A stretch of DNA of 64,000 bases, taken from the NCBI RefSeq assembly GCF_001758465.1, contig NZ_MJIC01000009.1, positions 248,001 to 312,000 on the forward strand, given 5' to 3'. The notes beneath the pieces were generated by a model that ran no database searches, had not been told where the DNA came from, and saw only the letters and a program-made list of their open reading frames with translations. This document shows, one piece after another, positions 1 to 7,209 of this stretch (positions are counted from its first letter, which is position 1; every line of letters begins with the position of its first letter). Position numbers and translations under genes: made by a program. Origin of the DNA: Marisediminitalea lipolytica. GTDB lineage: Bacteria; Pseudomonadota; Gammaproteobacteria; Enterobacterales; Alteromonadaceae.

Positions 1-131
1 ACTTGTCAGCACACCGCCAGTATGTGGAGGTGGAGTCGCGCTGGTTGATCAGTCAACAGTGGGATGTCAGAGCAAGCTTTAGTTATCTTGAGCAGGCAGA
101 AACAGGGGTGCATATTTCATATTATTATTAA
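1..131 (+). CDS. C-terminal end of an envelope protein (partial)
   Basis: An open frame enters the window (first full codon at base 3) and stops with TAA at 129-131, giving about 42 residues. The peptide alternates polar and aromatic residues and ends in HISYYY, as expected of a terminal beta strand of an outer-membrane or periplasmic beta-rich protein. The stop lies 14 bp before the DUF3015 gene, so the two are probably cotranscribed. In other gammaproteobacteria DUF3015 genes often follow a DUF4105 (Lnb N-terminal periplasmic) gene; that this is such a protein is inference, because too little of it is present. Confidence 0.5.
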   Translation, partial: LSAHRQYVEVESRWLISQQWDVRASFSYLEQAETGVHISYYY

Positions 132-145
132 AAAAAGGAAATCTA

Positions 146-592
146 ATGTTCAAAAAACTAACTATGGCTGCTGCGCTAATGACGGCTACTCTTTCTGGTC
201 AAACCATGGCGCAGGAAAACATTAACCCATGGAAACACTGTGGTATTGGCGCAATTATCTTTGATGACAATGGTACTGCGGCGGCAATCTCTAACATTAT
301 CTGGGACTTAGGTACCACAGCTGTATCGTCTAAAGTATCTTCTGCGGACTCTTGCTCTGGCAAACTGGTTACCGCTGCGGTATTCATCCAGGACAACTTT
401 AAAAAAGTCATGGAAGAAACCAGTCAGGGTGAAGGCGAGCACCTGGTTGCGATGATGGATATTCTGCAAGTTGAACAAGCTCAACGTAGTCAGGTTATTG
501 CAGCGGTACGTGCTGATATGGCTAAAGCGGTTGCGGCCAATGCAGAGACTTCACCAGAGATTTACTACAATGCAGTAGTGGCCAGTATCTAA
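146..592 (+). CDS. DUF3015 family exported protein
   Basis: This 148-residue protein begins with a Sec signal peptide (cleavage probably after the AMA near residue 22). The mature part starts with NPWKHCGIGAIIF and continues with NGTAAAISNIIWDLGTTA, which I recognise as the core of the DUF3015 family of periplasmic proteins. Two cysteines (in KHCGIG and SADSC) could form a disulfide. The function of the family is unknown. A run AAAAAAGGAAAT upstream provides a ribosome binding site. It closely follows the end of another envelope protein gene and is followed by a hairpin terminator. Confidence 0.85.
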   Translation: MFKKLTMAAALMTATLSGQTMAQENINPWKHCGIGAIIFDDNGTAAAISNIIWDLGTTAVSSKVSSADSCSGKLVTAAVFIQDNFKKVMEETSQGEGEHLVAMMDILQVEQAQRSQVIAAVRADMAKAVAANAETSPEIYYNAVVASI

Positions 593-610
593 GCCAAATG
601 TGGTTATTTC

Positions 611-636
611 AAAGCGCAGTGTTCTCGCTGCGCTTT
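611..636 (+). terminator. hairpin after DUF3015 gene
   Basis: A perfect 9-bp inverted repeat, AAAGCGCAG at 611-619 and CTGCGCTTT at 628-636, encloses an 8-nt loop about 20 bp after the stop codon. No long T-run follows, so it is a weak or imperfect intrinsic terminator. Confidence 0.6.
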
Positions 637-1004
637 GCACATCTTCCTGAAATTCTCAATTCCCCGGCGGCACTAATTACCTACTTCTTTGAATTGTATT
701 ATAAGTAAGAGTTATAAGTCTTAATCGTTTCATAAGCCGCATTTAAGTGATTAAAGCTAAATTTTTTCTTTCAATTTAGAATTTAATTATGCATTATTGG
801 CCCCTCGCTGTAATCCTTTCCTAAAACTCCAATAAAAACGGAAGATTACAAAATTGTATATATAAGTAATTTTTATACACAAAAAGCTATACAATTTTGT
901 AGTAAATGGATCAAAAGCACCTTGTGGCAACAAACAGATACCGCTTAATCGCCGGAGAAATTTGGTGGTTAGGTTAATTTTGCCCGGAGGAAAGGAGGAT
1001 ACTC
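637..1004. promoter_or_regulatory. intergenic region and pnt leader
   Basis: This 370-bp AT-rich stretch holds no convincing gene; a minus-strand frame here lacks family resemblance. It contains the pair of TACAA-N2-TTGTA sites at 847-858 and 890-901 and ends with a strong Shine-Dalgarno AAGGAGG (992-998) placed six bases before the TTG start of pntAA. Confidence 0.6.
847..901. promoter_or_regulatory. paired palindromic operator-like sites upstream of pntAA
   Basis: TACAAAATTGTA (847-858) and TACAATTTTGTA (890-901) are both 5-2-5 palindromes, and together form a larger perfect 14-bp inverted repeat (847-860 with 888-901). Their centres are 43 bp apart, close to four helical turns, so two dimers could bind the same face. 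I cannot name the regulator. Confidence 0.5.
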
Positions 1005-2162
1005 TTGAAACTCTTAGTTCTAAACGAAGCAAGGCACGCGATTGATGACAGTTTTGTCGAACAGCGTTGTGCAGTAACGCCTGCTACTGTTATGCGGTTT
1101 TCCCGAATGGGCTTTACCGTGATGATAGAGAAAGACGCTGGTGCGTTATCAGGCTATCCCGATGCCACTTACACCGAACAAGGTGCAACGATTGTTGAGG
1201 CAACCGCCGAGGTACTTGGCGATGCCGATATCGTTTTCTATGTAAACCGTCCGCTGCCCAGCCATCTGGAACAGTTTAAAGCCAACGCGCTGGTGATTGG
1301 CCATATCGATCCGTTCTTCCAGCAAGAACTGGTTGAAACCATGGCCGGTAAAGGTTTATCCACATTATCGGTAGAAATGATCCCACGTTCTTCGCGCGCC
1401 CAAAAAATGGATGCGTTGAGTTCACAGGCGAGTCTTGCTGGTTATGTCATGATGATGCAGGCCGCTAATGCGTTGCCAAGCATTCTGCCCATGATGATGA
1501 CGCCATCCGGTACCATTAAACCGGCCAAAGTATTTATCATTGGTGCCGGTGTTGCTGGCTTGCAGGCCATTGCTACCGCAAAACGCCTGGGCGCTAACGT
1601 GTTAGCTTATGATACCCGCCCTGTGGTTGCAGAGCAGGTAGAATCCTTAGGCGGTAAATTCCTTAAAATCGACATCGGTGAGACCGGTCAGACCAAAGAC
1701 GGTTATGCCAAGGAACTTACCGACGAGCAAAAAGCCAAGCAGCAGGAAGCTCAGCGTGATGCGATTGCCGATTCTGACATCGTCATTACCACTGCACAGC
1801 TGTTCGGTCGCAAACCGCCGGTGCTGATCTCCAAAGACACCCTCGCGCTAATGAAACCTGGCAGCGTAGTAGTTGATATGGCCGCCCAGTCTGGCGGTAA
1901 CGTCGAAGGCTCTGTACCAGGCAAAACAGCTACCGTTGAATGTGTTACCGTTATTGGTGATGGTAACTGGAGTCAGCGCGTAGCCCGTGACGCTACCGAT
2001 ATGTATGCCAATAACCTGCTAAACCTCATTGATGAGTTTTGCGATAAAGAGTCCAAGCAATTCACGCTGGACCTTGAAGACGAAATTCTGGCTCAGAGCG
2101 TGATCACTCACGCTGGTGAGATCACCAATGACATGCTTAAAAACGCATACAAAGGGGGCTAA
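1005..2162 (+). CDS. pntAA: NAD(P) transhydrogenase subunit alpha part 1 (PntAA)
   Basis: This 385-residue protein is the NAD(H)-binding domain I of proton-translocating transhydrogenase, which moves hydride from NADH to NADP+ using the proton gradient. The Rossmann motif GAGVAG lies at 180-185 with an acidic residue D203 at the end of the second strand, and the RxQxxD-type loop RAQKMD is at 131-136. The size equals the separate PntAA of three-subunit enzymes (Rhodospirillum type) rather than the fused E. coli PntA. Translation starts at TTG, chosen because AAGGAGG precedes it by six bases and the protein begins MKLLVLNEAR without extension. pntAB follows after three bases. Confidence 0.95.
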   Translation: MKLLVLNEARHAIDDSFVEQRCAVTPATVMRFSRMGFTVMIEKDAGALSGYPDATYTEQGATIVEATAEVLGDADIVFYVNRPLPSHLEQFKANALVIGHIDPFFQQELVETMAGKGLSTLSVEMIPRSSRAQKMDALSSQASLAGYVMMMQAANALPSILPMMMTPSGTIKPAKVFIIGAGVAGLQAIATAKRLGANVLAYDTRPVVAEQVESLGGKFLKIDIGETGQTKDGYAKELTDEQKAKQQEAQRDAIADSDIVITTAQLFGRKPPVLISKDTLALMKPGSVVVDMAAQSGGNVEGSVPGKTATVECVTVIGDGNWSQRVARDATDMYANNLLNLIDEFCDKESKQFTLDLEDEILAQSVITHAGEITNDMLKNAYKGG

Positions 2163-2165
2163 TCC

Positions 2166-2450
2166 ATGGAAACTATTTACCTGATCTTTATCGTTCTGCT
2201 GGCCGCCTTTTTGGGTTTCGAACTCATTCGTAAAGTGCCTGCAACACTGCATACGCCATTAATGTCGGGCTCTAATGCGATTTCCGGGATCACCTTAGTG
2301 GGTGCCCTGGTCGCGTCGGGTTCTGATAACAATACCCTGACCACTATTTTAGGTACTGCCGCGGTAGCGCTGGCCAGTATCAACGTAGTGGGTGGTTATA
2401 TGGTTACCGATCGCATGCTCGGTATGTTCAAGAAAAAGCAAGGCAAGTAA
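2166..2450 (+). CDS. pntAB: NAD(P) transhydrogenase subunit alpha part 2 (PntAB)
   Basis: A 94-residue integral membrane protein that supplies the alpha-side transmembrane helices of the transhydrogenase proton channel. It has three hydrophobic stretches (about 4-20, 36-52 and 60-78), the family sequence TPLMSGSNAISGI, and a basic tail KKKQGK. It lies three bases after pntAA and 12 bases before pntB, in the order usual for the three-gene form. Confidence 0.95.
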   Translation: METIYLIFIVLLAAFLGFELIRKVPATLHTPLMSGSNAISGITLVGALVASGSDNNTLTTILGTAAVALASINVVGGYMVTDRMLGMFKKKQGK

Positions 2451-2462
2451 GGGGATTATGCT

Positions 2463-3851
2463 GTGAGTGATAGTGCATTGATCATTAATCTTGCCTACGT
2501 ATTGGCAACCACGCTGTTTATTGTTGGTTTAAAACTGCTGAGTCACCCGTCTTCAGCCAAAAAAGGTAACCTGGTTTCTGCAATAGGTATGTTTATTGCG
2601 GTTGTTGTTACCCTTATCGACCACCAGATCATCAGTTACCACTGGATTCTGGTAGGCTTTGTAATTGGTGGCGCTTATGGTGCCTGGAAAGCCAAAACCG
2701 TTGAAATGACGCAAATGCCAGAAATGGTTTCGCTGTTTAACGGTTACGGTGGTGCAGCTTCTTTATTACTGGGCTGGGCAACCATTTCCGGTATGAACAC
2801 CATTACTATGGCAACCACCGATACGCTAATTTTTGTTACCGTGTTCCTGACCATCCTGATTGGTGGTATTACTTTCTCGGGCTCTGTTATCGCCTGGGGT
2901 AAACTGTCTGGCAAAATGTCGTCCAAAGCGTTTATCTTCACCGGTCTGCGCGAACTTAGCATTTTGCACCTTATCGCGTTTTTCGTGGTGGGATATTTAT
3001 TTGCAACCGACCCCTCTAATCCAGTGTGGTTATATGTGTCTATCGCGCTGGCATTAAGCTTTGGTATCTGGGCAACTATCTCTATTGGTGGTGCGGATAT
3101 GCCGGTGGTTATCGCTCTGCTTAACTCTTACTCTGGTGTGGCAGCGTGTGCGGCGGGTCTGGCAGTTGAAAATACCATTCTTATTGTTACTGGTCTGCTG
3201 GTGGGCGCATCAGGTCTTATCCTGACCAACATCATGTGTAAAGCCATGAACCGCTCACTAATGAACGTACTGTTGTCTGGTTTTGCCAAGCCGGTAGAGA
3301 TGGGTGAAGCCATCGAAGGCGAAGTTAAAATCATGTCTGCGCAGGATGCCTTCTATGTACTGGAAGCCGCTCAGTCAGTGCTGGTGGTTCCAGGTTACGG
3401 TATGGCGGTAGCTCAGGCTCAGCATGCTGTGCGTGAAATGCAGTCGCTGCTGGAAGAAAACAACTGTACGGTGGAATACGCTATTCACCCGGTTGCCGGT
3501 CGTATGCCTGGTCACATGAACGTACTGCTGGCTGAAGCTGACGTACCTTATGACCTGCTGTGTGAAATGGATGATGTTAACCCACGTATGGAAAACTACG
3601 ATGTGGTTATCGTTATCGGTGCTAACGACGTGGTAAACCCTGCGGCCAAAGAGATGAAAGGCAGCCCGATTTATGGTATGCCGGTTATCGAAGTGTACCG
3701 CGCTAAAACCGTGTTTGTACTTAAGCGTTCTGCTAATGCAGGTTTTGCTGGCGTCGACAATCCACTGTTCTTTAAAGACAATACCCGCATGGTATTGGGC
3801 GATGCTAAAGATACCATTAACAGCATTATCCGCGAGTTTGGCGACGACTAA
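2463..3851 (+). CDS. pntB: NAD(P) transhydrogenase subunit beta (PntB)
   Basis: The 462-residue beta subunit combines the membrane domain II (about nine helices, residues 5-260) with the cytoplasmic NADP(H)-binding domain III (about 285-462). The domain III signature GYGMAVAQAQ is at 311-320, and the later VIGANDVVNPAA segment fits the NADP-binding loop. The start is GTG. It closes the pnt operon and is followed by a strong bidirectional-looking hairpin with a T-rich tail. The complex would sit in the inner membrane and supply NADPH. Confidence 0.95.
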   Translation: MSDSALIINLAYVLATTLFIVGLKLLSHPSSAKKGNLVSAIGMFIAVVVTLIDHQIISYHWILVGFVIGGAYGAWKAKTVEMTQMPEMVSLFNGYGGAASLLLGWATISGMNTITMATTDTLIFVTVFLTILIGGITFSGSVIAWGKLSGKMSSKAFIFTGLRELSILHLIAFFVVGYLFATDPSNPVWLYVSIALALSFGIWATISIGGADMPVVIALLNSYSGVAACAAGLAVENTILIVTGLLVGASGLILTNIMCKAMNRSLMNVLLSGFAKPVEMGEAIEGEVKIMSAQDAFYVLEAAQSVLVVPGYGMAVAQAQHAVREMQSLLEENNCTVEYAIHPVAGRMPGHMNVLLAEADVPYDLLCEMDDVNPRMENYDVVIVIGANDVVNPAAKEMKGSPIYGMPVIEVYRAKTVFVLKRSANAGFAGVDNPLFFKDNTRMVLGDAKDTINSIIREFGDD

Positions 3852-3881
3852 TCGTTCCTGGTTATCTACTTAACGAAAAAC

Positions 3882-3919
3882 TGGCCTGTACAGATAATTT
3901 GTACAGGCCATTTTCTTTT
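3882..3919 (+). terminator. intrinsic terminator of the pnt operon
   Basis: A perfect 11-bp stem, TGGCCTGTACA (3882-3892) and TGTACAGGCCA (3900-3910), with a 7-nt loop is followed by TTTTCTTTT. It lies 30 bp after the pntB stop. Confidence 0.9.
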
Positions 3920-3971
3920 GGTCTTGTTACTATCTCCATCACATCCGAAACGGATGTTTCCGGAGAGTTTT

Positions 3972-4460
3972 GTGAAAGATAAAATATTTTCCCTTGCGCT
4001 GATTTGTATCGTGATTCTCAAATGCATGGATCTGTATATCGATTTCCATGAGGATCTTGAACCGCTGCATATTATTCAGGAATCGGTTCTTATTCTGATT
4101 TCGTCTGCGTTGTTTGTATTTCTTATTATTGATATCCGACAGCGTTCAAATGCGCTTAAAGCTTTAAAAGTTGACCTGGAGCTTTCAAACAGCAAAGTGA
4201 GTCAAATGAGCGAAGAACTGAAACGCTCAAAACGTGATTTCTTTGCCGCCGTACAAGATCAGTTTGAACGCTGGCAACTCACTCCCAGTGAAAAAGAAGT
4301 CGGTTTATTCCTGTTAAAAGGACTTAGCCTGAATGAAATCGCTGAGATGCGACAAACCTCAGAAAAAACCATCCGGCACCAGGCCTCCGCGGTGTACAAG
4401 AAATCGGAATGTACCGGTCGTCATGAACTGGCAGCTTTTTTCTTTGAAGAACTTGGTTAA
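3972..4460 (+). CDS. membrane-anchored LuxR-type transcriptional regulator
   Basis: This 162-residue protein has two N-terminal membrane helices (about 4-20 and 36-54), a charged coiled-coil-like linker (55-90), and a C-terminal LuxR/FixJ-type helix-turn-helix starting at LTPSEKEV and containing LSLNEIAEMRQTSEKTIRHQ. There is no receiver domain. GTG 3972 is preferred over an upstream in-frame TTG at 3918 because CGGAG precedes it and the upstream start would lie in the pnt terminator. The next gene downstream encodes a DUF5666 lipoprotein with a dyad in front of it, a plausible target. Function beyond DNA binding at the membrane is inference. Confidence 0.8.
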   Translation: MKDKIFSLALICIVILKCMDLYIDFHEDLEPLHIIQESVLILISSALFVFLIIDIRQRSNALKALKVDLELSNSKVSQMSEELKRSKRDFFAAVQDQFERWQLTPSEKEVGLFLLKGLSLNEIAEMRQTSEKTIRHQASAVYKKSECTGRHELAAFFFEELG

Positions 4461-4497
4461 GTAATGCTCAAAAGAGTGTAATTATATCAAAGTCTTG

Positions 4498-4536
4498 TAT
4501 GGCTTATAGGCCATATGCCCTAACGTCCTATATGAT
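4498..4536 (+). promoter_or_regulatory. dyad and -10-like element upstream of DUF5666 gene
   Basis: TATGGC (4498-4503) and GCCATA (4510-4515) form a 6-6-6 dyad. A -10-like TATGAT follows at 4531-4536 with no good -35 element, so the dyad occupies the place where an activator would bind. The neighbouring membrane LuxR-type protein is the obvious candidate; this is inference. Confidence 0.35.
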
Positions 4537-4603
4537 ATGTCTTACGGCAAAATGAGCAGTTAGCAACTATAACCTTAGTAATTGCAAGTACTGAGGAGTA
4601 GAG

Positions 4604-6367
4604 ATGCAACGTTCACTGATAAATTTATCTGTAATTGCCGGCTTGTTGTCTGGTTGTGGTGGTGGCTCATCTGATGCGAGTGCGCCGATCTCTGAACCGG
4701 TTGCTCAGGAACCGCCCGCGAGCGCAACAACCACAGTAAAAAGCGGCGTTATTACCGGATTTGGCAGTGTCTATGTAGACGGTGAAAGGTACACCACCGA
4801 CGAAACATCCATCACTATCAATGGCGAGGCCGGTGCGTCTATCGAATCGCTGAAAGTAGGTATGCGGATAGCGCTGACCAGCAGTGATTCAGGATCAACT
4901 CCTGGCGCAGCTACCATCACTTACGAGTCAGATGTAGAAGGCGTTATTCAGACTATCGATCGATTATCAGGACGGATTCAGATTGCCGGCGTTACCATAA
5001 GCTACGATGACCTCACTCACTTTATTGCTACTTCCGAGAATACGCTTAGCGTAGGTGACCGGATTGAGGTGAGTGGTTATGCGCTGGCAGATGGCACCTT
5101 TTATGCCACATACATCGAAATAGAAAACGAACTTCAGCCATCGCAATCGCAAACCGTTTCGGGCGTGGTAAGTGAACTGGATACTACTGCACAGCAATTT
5201 TACATTGGTTCTACGTTGGTCGATTACAGTCAGGCCAGCGCCGAAGGCGCGCTGGCAAACGGGTTACAGGTTAAGGTTGAAGGGCTATTCAGCGATGGGG
5301 TGCTGACCGCAGCAGAACTAAAAGTGCGCGTGGTGAGTTACGAGGATAACGATGATGTGGCTGAGGCGGAAATAGAAGGCGTTCTCACGGCAGTGGATCC
5401 AGCCAGTAACACTCTGGAGCTCTATGGGCAAACTTACACTTACACCAGCAGTACCGCATTTGAAGATGGTACAGTGGACGATCTGTTAGCGGGTGCGATA
5501 GTTGAAATAGAAGTGGCGTACGCGAATGGCGAACAAACGGTCACTAAAGTTGAGTTTAAAAAGCAAAACCTTGCAGATGGGAAAGTTAAGGGCGTGATCA
5601 CCGCCATTGACACGGAAGCCGGGAGTATAACGGTCAACAATTCTGTGTATGTTGTTAATAATCAGACTCGGTATGAAGACGATGACGATCAATATGTGGC
5701 TTTGTCATTTTTACAGGTTAACGACAAGGTAGAGTTGGTTTATCAGACGGTTGATGAAACCAATATTGTATTACGACTGGAGCGCGAAAATGACGAGGAG
5801 TATTTCGCAGAGTCTGAGCTGGAAGGTTATGTTACAGCGGTTACTGGCAACAGTATTACACTGCTGGGCCTGACTATCGATTTAGCCGCAGAGGCGCTGT
5901 ATTTACTGGATGAGCGACGGGTGACCCTGGATATATTTGTTGCTCAGCTGAGTATTCCGGCTAAGGTTGAATTACGCGGGAACTACGACCAGAACGGAGT
6001 TTTCATTGCCAATAGGTTTGAGCTGGAACTGGAAGACGATTCTGACGATGATGGCGACAACGATGACGATCGAAGCGATGATGATGACTCTGACGGTCAG
6101 AGTAAAAACGGGGTTTACCTTGAAATTGAAGGCCGCGTGACAGCCGTTACCGGAGATGGGCGTTTTACTTTGAATGGCTATGATGTGGATGTAAATACCG
6201 CCAGCAAACTTGAGCTAAATGACCTTAAAGTCAGTGTGATTGAATTTATGGCGGCCATTAGCGATGGCACTGTGGTTGAGGTAGAAGGCGTGCTCGACGC
6301 TGAGGGCGTACTGGTGGCCACGGAAGCAGAGATTGAAGAAGACGACAGCGAGAGTGACGACGATTAA
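4604..6367 (+). CDS. DUF5666-repeat lipoprotein
   Basis: This 587-residue protein has a lipobox LLSGC (lipidated Cys18) and then repeated modules of about 70 residues with the DUF5666 look: SGVITGFGSVYVDG near 47, and later EIEGVLTAVDPASNTL, VKGVITAIDTEAGSI, ELEGYVTAVTGNSI and EIEGRVTAVTGDGRF. Between modules are very acidic segments, notably around residues 485-507, and the C-terminus is again Asp/Glu rich, so calcium binding is plausible. The role of the family is unknown; an envelope or surface adhesive or sensory role is a guess. It follows the membrane LuxR-type regulator and faces the frd operon across a hairpin. Confidence 0.85.
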   Translation: MQRSLINLSVIAGLLSGCGGGSSDASAPISEPVAQEPPASATTTVKSGVITGFGSVYVDGERYTTDETSITINGEAGASIESLKVGMRIALTSSDSGSTPGAATITYESDVEGVIQTIDRLSGRIQIAGVTISYDDLTHFIATSENTLSVGDRIEVSGYALADGTFYATYIEIENELQPSQSQTVSGVVSELDTTAQQFYIGSTLVDYSQASAEGALANGLQVKVEGLFSDGVLTAAELKVRVVSYEDNDDVAEAEIEGVLTAVDPASNTLELYGQTYTYTSSTAFEDGTVDDLLAGAIVEIEVAYANGEQTVTKVEFKKQNLADGKVKGVITAIDTEAGSITVNNSVYVVNNQTRYEDDDDQYVALSFLQVNDKVELVYQTVDETNIVLRLERENDEEYFAESELEGYVTAVTGNSITLLGLTIDLAAEALYLLDERRVTLDIFVAQLSIPAKVELRGNYDQNGVFIANRFELELEDDSDDDGDNDDDRSDDDDSDGQSKNGVYLEIEGRVTAVTGDGRFTLNGYDVDVNTASKLELNDLKVSVIEFMAAISDGTVVEVEGVLDAEGVLVATEAEIEEDDSESDDD

Positions 6368-6388
6368 GTTCTGACTTCAGCGTAAAAT

Positions 6389-6432
6389 ATCAGTCGGCTA
6401 CCAACTAAGTTGTACTAGCTCAGCCGACTGAT
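6389..6432. terminator. hairpin between convergent DUF5666 and frdB genes
   Basis: ATCAGTCGGCT (6389-6399) and AGCCGACTGAT (6422-6432) are a perfect 11-bp inverted repeat with a 22-nt loop, placed between two converging genes. It lacks a clear T-tract on either side, so it is a probable but not certain terminator. Confidence 0.6.
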
Positions 6433-6444
6433 GCTGCCGCTCGG

Positions 6445-7209
6445 TTAATCAATCCCGGCTATCGCCATGGCCCGGCGCATGTAAGCAATCTGCTGCGCCA
6501 ATGGCAGTTCTTTAGGACAAAAGTCCTCACAGCCCAGCATGGTCATGCAGCCAAACACACCATTTTCATCACCTACCACGGCATAATAGTCGGCATCCGT
6601 GCGATCATCGCGGGGATCGATTTTAAACCGGGCCAGCTGGTTTAAGCCAACCGCACCGACAAATTCAGAGCGCATTTGTGCTGTACCGCAACCCGCAATA
6701 CAGCAACCACATTCTATACAACGTTCAAGCTCGTAAATTTGCTCGGCCTTTTCAGGCTCCATTTTTTCTTCCAGGGCATTGATATCCACCTTTTTATTGG
6801 AATGGATCCAGGTTTGCAAGTGTTCACTCATGCCGCGCATCCATTTGCCGGTGTTAACGGATAAATCGCCGATGAGTTCAAATCCTGGTAATGGCATCAG
6901 CGTAACTTTATCGGGTAACTGACTGACCAGCGTTCGGCAGGCTAACCCCGGGCGACCATTAATTAACATTGCACAGCTGCCGCAAATACCGGCCCGGCAG
7001 ACAAAATCAAATTGCAGGGAAGGGGCTTGTTGCGCGCGAATTTCGTTAAGCGCGATAAACAACGTCATGCTGTCGGCTTCTTCGAGTTTATAGGTCTCAA
7101 AGTGAGGCTCGCTGGTGTCATCGTAAGGATTGTGCCGGAATATCGAAAATTCGATGGTTCTGGCGGTGCTTACCTTTACCGGTATAGTGTTGTCGGTGGC
7201 GGCATTCAT
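6445..7209 (-). CDS. frdB: fumarate reductase / succinate dehydrogenase iron-sulfur subunit
   Basis: The 254-residue electron-transfer subunit carries ligands for three clusters: [2Fe-2S] at C71, C76, C79 and C91; [4Fe-4S] in CIECGCC at C164, C167, C170 plus C174 and C231; and [3Fe-4S] at C174/C221/C227-type positions. The start at 7209 is chosen because its ATG overlaps the frdA stop (ATGA); a longer frame would intrude into frdA. It passes electrons between the FrdA flavin and the haems of FrdC. It is the last gene of frdCAB. Confidence 0.93.
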   Translation of the reverse strand: MNAATDNTIPVKVSTARTIEFSIFRHNPYDDTSEPHFETYKLEEADSMTLFIALNEIRAQQAPSLQFDFVCRAGICGSCAMLINGRPGLACRTLVSQLPDKVTLMPLPGFELIGDLSVNTGKWMRGMSEHLQTWIHSNKKVDINALEEKMEPEKAEQIYELERCIECGCCIAGCGTAQMRSEFVGAVGLNQLARFKIDPRDDRTDADYYAVVGDENGVFGCMTMLGCEDFCPKELPLAQQIAYMRRAMAIAGID

